This document shows positions 5,007 to 9,516 of a stretch of DNA of 9,516 nucleotides, one piece after another. A program made the position numbers and the translations under genes. The stretch lies in the NCBI GenBank assembly GCA_934427095.1, contig CAKRYM010000044.1, positions 1-9,516 of the forward strand, given 5' to 3'. The number at the start of each line of letters is the position of its first letter. Positions within the stretch are counted from its first letter, which is position 1. The notes beneath the pieces are model-generated. The model worked only from the letters and a program-made list of their open reading frames with translations. It made no database searches and had not been told where the DNA came from. Source of the DNA: an uncultured Bacillota bacterium. Its GTDB lineage: Bacteria; Bacillota; Dehalobacteriia; UBA4068.

Positions 5007-5951
5007 ATGATCAAAACCCCGATTTGTGATCTACTGGGGATAGAATATCCTGTTTTTCAGGGCGGAATGGCTTGGGTTGCTGATGGTAAGCTGGCTTCCG
5101 CAGTATCAGAAGCCGGCGGCCTGGGGATTATTGCAGCAGGTAATGCTTCTGCTGACTATGTCCAAGAACAGATTCGCTATGCCAAAACTCAGACCAACAA
5201 GCCTTTTGGCCTTAATATTATGCTAAAAAGCCCTTTTGCTGATGAAGTTGCTCAAGCTGCAGCGGAAGAACGAGTAAGCGTGATTACCACCGGCGCCGGC
5301 GACCCCAGCAAATACATGAAGCTCTGGCAAGACGCGGGAATTAAGGTGATTCCCGTTATTCCCTCTGTGGCCTTGGCCAAACGAGTGGTTCGCGGCGGCG
5401 CTGTGGCCATCATTGCTGAAGGTGGGGAAAGCGGCGGCCATGTGGGAGATTTAACCACCATGGCGCTGGTTCCTCAGGCGTGTGATGCCGTGGATGTACC
5501 GGTTATTGCCGCAGGCGGCATCGCCGATGGCCGGCAAATGGCTGCGGCTATGCTTTTGGGTGCAGTGGGCGTACAAATGGGAACCCGCTTCCTCGTCAGT
5601 TATGAATGCTCTATTCACCCCAATTATAAAGAAAAAGTGTTAAAAGCCACGGATATTTCCACCGTGGTTACTGGTAGACGCTTGGGCCATCCGGTCCGTA
5701 GCATCAAAACGCCCTTCACCCAAAATTATCTGAAAGCGGAATATTCCTCAGAATCAGATGAAGACCTGGAAAATCGTGCGGTTGGCGCTTTACGACTTGC
5801 CGTACAAGAAGGCGATACCCAGAACGGATGCTTTCTGGCTGGGCAAATCGCTGCTATGGTCAAAAAGGAACAGTCCGTAGCGGAAATTATTCAAGAAGTG
5901 GTGCATGAAGCAGAAAGTGTACTAAAGGGGGCGGGGAAATGGCTGGTATAG
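5007..5951 (+). CDS. fabK: Enoyl-[acyl-carrier-protein] reductase II (FMN-dependent, FabK)
   Basis: Cytoplasmic flavoenzyme that reduces trans-2-enoyl-ACP with NAD(P)H, the last step of each elongation cycle. The 314 residues follow the FabK TIM-barrel pattern: FQGGMAWVADG (17-27), EAGGLGIIAAGNA (35-47), NIMLKSPF (70-77), TTGAGDPSKYM (94-104), AEGGESGGHVG with the catalytic-type His145 (137-147), and the phosphate-binding AAGGIADG and GVQMGTRF (168-195). The C-terminal HPVRSIKT and AGQIAAMV segments are also FabK-like. It resembles the pneumococcal enzyme far more than nitronate monooxygenases of the same fold, and the fab context agrees. The ATG follows GGAGG by 6 nt. FabK is structurally unrelated to FabI and is known to be insensitive to triclosan. 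The last 13 bases overlap fabD. Confidence 0.95.
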   Translation: MIKTPICDLLGIEYPVFQGGMAWVADGKLASAVSEAGGLGIIAAGNASADYVQEQIRYAKTQTNKPFGLNIMLKSPFADEVAQAAAEERVSVITTGAGDPSKYMKLWQDAGIKVIPVIPSVALAKRVVRGGAVAIIAEGGESGGHVGDLTTMALVPQACDAVDVPVIAAGGIADGRQMAAAMLLGAVGVQMGTRFLVSYECSIHPNYKEKVLKATDISTVVTGRRLGHPVRSIKTPFTQNYLKAEYSSESDEDLENRAVGALRLAVQEGDTQNGCFLAGQIAAMVKKEQSVAEIIQEVVHEAESVLKGAGKWLV

Positions 5952-6865
5952 CAATTGTTTTTCCTGGTCAAGGCGCACAAGAACCCGGCATGGGGCAATC
6001 TCTAGTAGAATATAGCGCCGCTGCACGGGAAGTCTTTGCCCAGGCTGACGCTATTCGCCCTGGGACCACTGAGCAATGCTTTCATGGCACCATGGAAGAG
6101 TTAATGATCACCATCAATACGCAGCCTTGCCTTTGGGTGGTGGAAATGGCAGCTATGGCAGCCCTAGCGGAAGCCGGTGTTAAGGTTGACGCTACGGCTG
6201 GGTTTTCCTTGGGGGAATTGGCTTCCCTTACGCTTGCCAAGTCCGCTGATTTTTCCACTGGCTTCCAATTGGTTTGCCGGCGTGCTGCTTTGATGGATGC
6301 AGCTTCCAAAGCGGAAGACGCGGCCATGGCAGCTGTAATGAAATTAGATGCCAAAACCGTTGACCAGCTTTGCCAGGGTTTTGCCCATGTTTGGCCGGTC
6401 AACTACAATTGCCCCGGTCAGATCACCGTATCTGGCCGTCGGGATGAGCTAGAACAGTTTTTGCCTGAAGTAAAAGCAGCAGGTGGAATTGGGAAAATGC
6501 TGAAAGTCAGCGGCGCATTTCATTCCCCGCTTATGCAAAGCGCTGCAGATCAATTCGCCAAAGATTTACAGCAATATACGTTTGCACCGCCGCAAATCCC
6601 TCTGTACGCCAATTATAGCGGACTCCCCTACCCGGACAACGCGGAAGGGGCGCGGGAATTGTTGACCAAGCAAATTTGCAACCCTGTCCACTGGCAGACC
6701 ATTATTGAAAATATGGCTGCTGCAGGAATCGACACCTTCATTGAAGCCGGTCCTGGAAAAACCTTGAGCGGATTCATCAAACGTACCTTGACAGACGTCC
6801 GTATCCTCTCTGTTTCCGATGCGGATACGCTCAAGGCAACATTGGAGGAATTAAAGGCATGCTAA
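5939..6865 (+). CDS. fabD: Malonyl-CoA:ACP transacylase
   Basis: Moves malonyl from CoA to ACP, supplying the extender unit to FabF. The 308-residue length is normal. The oxyanion-hole motif FPGQGAQ (8-14) includes Gln11. The nucleophile Ser90 is in GFSLGELASL, Arg114/115 in CRRAALMD binds the malonyl carboxylate, and the catalytic His195 is in SGAFHSPLM. The residue before the nucleophile is Phe89, where Escherichia coli has His. A hydrophobic residue there is seen in other Bacillota FabD, so it is not taken as a defect. The gene overlaps the end of fabK by 13 bp, with a GGGGGCGGGG ribosome binding site inside fabK, and overlaps fabG by 7 bp. Both overlaps point to coupled translation within one operon. 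Confidence 0.95.
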   Translation: MAGIAIVFPGQGAQEPGMGQSLVEYSAAAREVFAQADAIRPGTTEQCFHGTMEELMITINTQPCLWVVEMAAMAALAEAGVKVDATAGFSLGELASLTLAKSADFSTGFQLVCRRAALMDAASKAEDAAMAAVMKLDAKTVDQLCQGFAHVWPVNYNCPGQITVSGRRDELEQFLPEVKAAGGIGKMLKVSGAFHSPLMQSAADQFAKDLQQYTFAPPQIPLYANYSGLPYPDNAEGARELLTKQICNPVHWQTIIENMAAAGIDTFIEAGPGKTLSGFIKRTLTDVRILSVSDADTLKATLEELKAC

Positions 6866-7587
6866 AAGATAAAGTTGCTGTAATCACTGGTGCATCCAGG
6901 GGGATTGGCGCGGCTACGGCTAAAGAATTCGCTGCAAAAGGCGTACATATCGCTATCCTTGATCTTTGTGAAAAAGAAGCAGTCGAAGGCGTCTTATCCG
7001 ATTGTTTAGCCATGGGTGTTAAAGCGCAAGCTTGGAAATGCGATGTTGCCGATGCTGCAGCGGTAAAAGAAACTGTTGCTTCCATTCGGGAAACTTTTGG
7101 GTCCATTGACATTCTGGTGAATAATGCCGGGATTACTAAGGATGGCCTCATCGCCACCATGAAGCAGGAAGCTTTTGAAGACGTAATCCGGATCAATCTG
7201 GGCGGCGTTTATCACATGACACGTCATATAGCCCCCTTGATGATCCGGCAACGCTGGGGCCGTATCATCAACGTCAGTTCTATTGCTGGGTTGATGGGTA
7301 ACAGCGGTCAGGCAAATTATGCCGCATCCAAAGCCGGTATCATTGGCCTGACCAAGTCCGTGGCTCGAGAATTAGCGGCCAGAGGCATTACCTGTAATGC
7401 TGTGGCGCCTGGTTTCATCCAAACGGACATGACCAAAGATATCACCGAAAATAACAATATGCTGTCAGCGATCCCTCTGGGCCATATGGGGCAGCCGGAG
7501 GACGTGGCGCGTACCATTGCCTTCCTGGCTGAATCCGACTATATCACCGGCGAGGTGATCCGTATTGATGGCGGACTCGCAATGTAG
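6859..7587 (+). CDS. fabG: 3-oxoacyl-[acyl-carrier-protein] reductase
   Basis: NADPH-dependent short-chain dehydrogenase that reduces 3-oxoacyl-ACP to 3-hydroxyacyl-ACP. The 242 residues show the cofactor motif TGASRGIG (10-17), the NNAG motif (88-91), and the catalytic tetrad Asn113 (RINLGG), Ser141 (NVSSIAG), Tyr154 and Lys158 (QANYAASKAG). The C-terminal YITGEVIRIDGGLAM is the standard FabG ending. GGAGG (6844-6848) lies within the end of fabD, 10 nt before the ATG. Many short-chain dehydrogenases look alike, but the position between fabD and fabF settles the assignment. The stop codon TAG is part of the fabF ribosome binding site. Confidence 0.95.
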   Translation: MLKDKVAVITGASRGIGAATAKEFAAKGVHIAILDLCEKEAVEGVLSDCLAMGVKAQAWKCDVADAAAVKETVASIRETFGSIDILVNNAGITKDGLIATMKQEAFEDVIRINLGGVYHMTRHIAPLMIRQRWGRIINVSSIAGLMGNSGQANYAASKAGIIGLTKSVARELAARGITCNAVAPGFIQTDMTKDITENNNMLSAIPLGHMGQPEDVARTIAFLAESDYITGEVIRIDGGLAM

Positions 7588-7598
7588 GAGGTAAAGAA

Positions 7599-8828
7599 GT
7601 GCGTAGAGTAGTTGTAACAGGAATGGGGATTGTTAGCCCCGTTGGTAATACCATAGATAGCTTCTGGGAAAATATTGTTGCAGGTAAACACGGAATTGCA
7701 CCCATTACCAGCTTTGATACCACCGAGTACAAAGCAAAGCTGGCCGGAGAAGTGAAAAACTTTGATCCTAAGCAATACATGGAAAAAGCCGATATTCTCC
7801 GTTCTGACCGTTATGCACAGCTGGGGCTTGCTGCCGCAGTGCAGGCAGTGGAACAAAGCGGCATTATCCCTACCGTAGAGCCGGAACGCATCGGTGTATA
7901 TTTTGGTACCGGCATCGGTGGGATCCAAACGCTAGTCGCTGAACATAATAAAATGCTCTCCCGCGGACCGCGTAAGGTTTCCCCATATTTTGTTCCCATG
8001 TTGATTTCCAATATGTGTGCGGGCATGATTGCCATCCGGTATGGATGCAAAGGTGCGGCAATGCCCGCAGTCACTGCCTGCGCCTCTGGGGCCAACGCCA
8101 TTGGGGAAGCAGTTCGCGCTATTCGTCATGGCTATGCGGACGCTATGATTTCTGGGGGATCTGAAGCTGCCATTACGGAAATCAGTATTGCTGGATTTAT
8201 CAATATGCAGGCTTTATCCACCTCGGAAGATCCCGATGCCGCAAGCCTTCCTTTTGACAAACGGCGGGGCGGATTCGTAATTTCCGAAGGCGGTGCTGCT
8301 TTGGTTCTAGAGGAATATGAACACGCCAAAGCACGTGGCGCAGAGATTTTCGGTGAGATCTGCGGGTATGGCTCCACCTGTGACGCTTATCACATTACTG
8401 CTCCCAAGCCTGACGCAGAAGGCGGTACCAACGCCATGATTCAAGCTTTTAAAGAAGCAGGATACAATGGAACTGAACAAGTTTATGTCAATGCTCACGG
8501 TACGGGCACGCCCTTAAACGATTGCATGGAAACCTTGGCCATCAAAAAAGCCATGGGTGAAGAAGAAGCGCGGAAAGCAATCATTAGCTCCACCAAATCC
8601 ATGACTGGGCATTTGCTGGGCGCTGCTGGGGCTACGGAAGCCATTGTTAGCTTATTGGCGTTGAAAACGGGCATTATTCCCCCTACCGTCAATTTGCGGG
8701 AACCTGATCCGGAATGCGACTTGAACTATATGCCTTTGGAGGCGGTAAAAGCCCAAGCTTCTCTGGCGGTATCTAACTCCCTTGGGTTTGGTGGGCATAA
8801 CGCTTGCCTGGCTTTCCGGAGAGTTTAG
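7599..8828 (+). CDS. fabF: 3-oxoacyl-[acyl-carrier-protein] synthase II
   Basis: Elongating condensing enzyme that joins malonyl-ACP to the acyl chain with loss of CO2. The 409 residues fit the KAS I/II family. The catalytic Cys161 is in VTACASGANAIGEAVRAI, His300 in VNAHGTGTPLND, Lys333 and His338 in STKSMTGHLLGAAGATEA, and the gating loop GFGGHN has Phe397. The start codon is GTG at 7599, preceded by AGGAGG (7586-7591), which overlaps the fabG stop, at 7 nt spacing. No other start fits the conserved RRVVVTGMGIVSPVG N-terminus. FabF cannot start synthesis from acetyl-CoA efficiently, which is the job of FabH, and no fabH is seen in this window. Confidence 0.95.
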   Translation: MRRVVVTGMGIVSPVGNTIDSFWENIVAGKHGIAPITSFDTTEYKAKLAGEVKNFDPKQYMEKADILRSDRYAQLGLAAAVQAVEQSGIIPTVEPERIGVYFGTGIGGIQTLVAEHNKMLSRGPRKVSPYFVPMLISNMCAGMIAIRYGCKGAAMPAVTACASGANAIGEAVRAIRHGYADAMISGGSEAAITEISIAGFINMQALSTSEDPDAASLPFDKRRGGFVISEGGAALVLEEYEHAKARGAEIFGEICGYGSTCDAYHITAPKPDAEGGTNAMIQAFKEAGYNGTEQVYVNAHGTGTPLNDCMETLAIKKAMGEEEARKAIISSTKSMTGHLLGAAGATEAIVSLLALKTGIIPPTVNLREPDPECDLNYMPLEAVKAQASLAVSNSLGFGGHNACLAFRRV

Positions 8829-8842
8829 TTGGATCTACGGTT

Positions 8843-8862
8843 GATTTCCTTTTCAAGAAATC
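8843..8862 (+). other. Small hairpin in the fabF-fabZ gap
   Basis: GATTTC (8843-8848) and GAAATC (8857-8862) form a 6-bp stem with an 8-nt loop, and GGT/ACC outside may extend it. There is no U tract, so it is not a terminator. It could affect message processing or be chance. Confidence 0.3.
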
Positions 8863-8874
8863 GATCACCTGATG

Positions 8875-8881
8875 AAAGGAG
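8875..8881 (+). promoter_or_regulatory. Ribosome binding site that sets the fabZ start at 8887
   Basis: AAAGGAG lies 5 nt before the ATG at 8887. An in-frame ATG at 8872 directly abuts this site and has no Shine-Dalgarno sequence of its own, so the longer 143-residue reading is rejected. Confidence 0.8.
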
Positions 8882-8886
8882 CAACC

Positions 8887-9303
8887 ATGAATCTGGAAGA
8901 AATCAAAACAATTCTCCCCCACCGGGAGGGTATGTTGCTAGTGGAAGAAGTACGGGAAGAAAATGGTACGGCTTTTGGTACCTATCATGTGCGGGGAGAT
9001 GAATGGTTTTTACAGGGACATTTCCCGGATAACCCCGTAGTTCCTGGGGTTATTCTTTGCGAAATGTTGGCTCAGGCCACCTGTGTACTCATGCGTGACC
9101 AAATTCAACCTGGCACCATTCCCATGTTCACTGGATTAAACAATGTTCGGTTTAAATCCCCTGTTCGGCCAGGTGATACCTTTTGTTCGGAATGCCGTAT
9201 TGTAAAATGCAAACCGCCCTTTTATTTCGCAGAAGGAACGGGGGCGGTAAATGGTGTGCTTTGTATCAAGGCAGAGTATTCTTTTGCTCTAGCCAAAATT
9301 TGA
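8887..9303 (+). CDS. fabZ: 3-hydroxyacyl-[acyl-carrier-protein] dehydratase
   Basis: Removes water from 3-hydroxyacyl-ACP to give trans-2-enoyl-ACP, the substrate of FabK. From the start at 8887 it has 138 residues, normal for the FabZ hotdog fold. The N-terminal ILPHREGMLLVEEV (9-22) is the FabZ signature. The active-site segment is FLQGHFPDNPVVPGV with His45, and Glu59 is in ILCEMLAQ on the central helix. The later GLNNVRFKSPVRPGD (83-97) is also typical. The PHRE-GMLL variant replaces the common PHR-PFLL. It sits 58 bp after fabF, the longest gap within the enzyme genes. Nothing in the gene indicates isomerase activity, so how unsaturated chains are made is not shown here. Confidence 0.94.
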   Translation: MNLEEIKTILPHREGMLLVEEVREENGTAFGTYHVRGDEWFLQGHFPDNPVVPGVILCEMLAQATCVLMRDQIQPGTIPMFTGLNNVRFKSPVRPGDTFCSECRIVKCKPPFYFAEGTGAVNGVLCIKAEYSFALAKI

Positions 9304-9310
9304 TGTTTCC

Positions 9311-9335
9311 CGCTGCTCAGATTTTCTGAGCAGCG
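9311..9335 (+). other. Strong hairpin between fabZ and the thioesterase gene, without a U tract
   Basis: CGCTGCTCAGA (9311-9321) pairs perfectly with TCTGAGCAGCG (9325-9335), an 11-bp stem with a UUU loop. TCC/GGA can extend it past one bulged A. It is followed by AGGATCCCCATTTTC, so it lacks the U run of an intrinsic terminator on either strand. It may stabilise the end of the fab message or act as a processing or pausing point. Confidence 0.6.
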
Positions 9336-9367
9336 AGGATCCCCATTTTCTTAAGAGGTGAATTTCC

Positions 9368-9516
9368 ATGGATCCATATACCCGCCGCGTTTATTATTAT
9401 GAAACCGATCAAATGGGTATTGTGCATCATTCTAATTATATTCGTTGGATGGAAGAAGCAAGGCTGGATTATATGCGTAAGGCAAATCTGGCTTATACCA
9501 TTGTTGAGGATGCAGG
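9368..9516 (+). CDS. Acyl-CoA thioesterase, 4HBT/YbgC-type hotdog family, N-terminal fragment (cut by the window end)
   Basis: Hydrolyses acyl thioesters. The substrate cannot be told from the fragment. I translated 49 codons: the protein begins MDPYTRRVYYYETDQMGIVHH and goes on through SNYIRWMEEARLDYMRK. The catalytic Asp14 of the TDQMGIVHHSNY motif and the following helix with WMEEAR match YbgC-like and 4-hydroxybenzoyl-CoA thioesterases. AAGAGGTGA (9353-9361) is the ribosome binding site. The gene is in the fab direction, 64 bp past fabZ, separated only by a hairpin without a U tract, so co-transcription is likely. In this context it could release or proofread acyl groups made by the synthase, which is inference. 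Confidence 0.85.
   Translation, partial: MDPYTRRVYYYETDQMGIVHHSNYIRWMEEARLDYMRKANLAYTIVEDA

Noticed and set aside
5007..5951. Nitronate monooxygenase (2-nitropropane dioxygenase) rather than FabK
   Set aside because: The same flavin fold, but the FQGGMAWVADG and ESGGH motifs, the length and the fab cluster position fit FabK.
7543..7559. Inverted repeat ATCACC-N5-GGTGAT in the end of fabG as a regulatory site
   Set aside because: It is made by codons of the strongly conserved YITGEVIRIDGG ending and does not match the operator motif, so chance is sufficient.
8872..8886. Longer fabZ from the ATG at 8872
   Set aside because: That ATG directly abuts the AAAGGAG ribosome binding site of the ATG at 8887 and has none of its own. 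The FabZ N-terminus begins normally at 8887.
9311..9335. Intrinsic terminator ending the fab operon
   Set aside because: The stem is strong, but the following bases are AGGATCCCC with no U run on either strand. It is kept only as a hairpin.

Overview
The window looks like a stretch of a Bacillota (Firmicutes) chromosome of moderate GC content. The evidence is strong AGGAGG-type ribosome binding sites, consensus SigA-type promoters, FMN-dependent FabK as the enoyl-ACP reductase, and an ECF sigma factor paired with an RsgI/PepSY-type membrane anti-sigma protein. The protein style would suit a Negativicutes or related anaerobe, but that placement is an impression from sequence alone. There are no rRNA, tRNA, CRISPR, phage or insertion sequence features. 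All genes look intact apart from the two cut by the window edges.

Left part, leftward strand (1-3653). A metY-metA operon (O-acetylhomoserine sulfhydrylase, then the N-terminus of homoserine O-acyltransferase) is read from a consensus promoter at 1561-1590. An imperfect dyad covers that promoter, and the short leader has no room for a SAM riboswitch or T-box. Upstream lies a two-gene operon for an ECF sigma factor and a one-span membrane protein. The latter has an RsgI-like extracytoplasmic domain with an Asn-Pro pair and two C-terminal PepSY-like repeats. This operon ends in a clear intrinsic terminator (1727-1769).

Middle (3654-5006). A TetR-family regulator gene is read leftward, divergent from acpP. 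The two promoters both have consensus -35 and -10 boxes, and their -35 boxes are only 9 bp apart. A palindrome, GTTATC-N3-GATAAC, occurs just downstream of the acpP -10 box, twice between acpP and fabK, and once in near-perfect form upstream of the sigma factor operon. The simplest reading is that the neighbouring TetR protein binds it and controls fatty acid synthesis, possibly with the envelope-sensing sigma operon.

Right part, rightward strand (4627-9516). acpP-fabK-fabD-fabG-fabF-fabZ form a compact type II fatty acid synthase cluster. ACP carries the chain, FabD loads malonyl units, FabF condenses, FabG reduces, FabZ dehydrates and FabK completes the cycle. fabK/fabD and fabD/fabG overlap, and the fabF ribosome binding site overlaps the fabG stop codon. 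A hotdog-fold acyl-CoA thioesterase (YbgC-like) follows fabZ after a strong hairpin and is cut by the window end. No fabH, acetyl-CoA carboxylase or plsX gene is in view.
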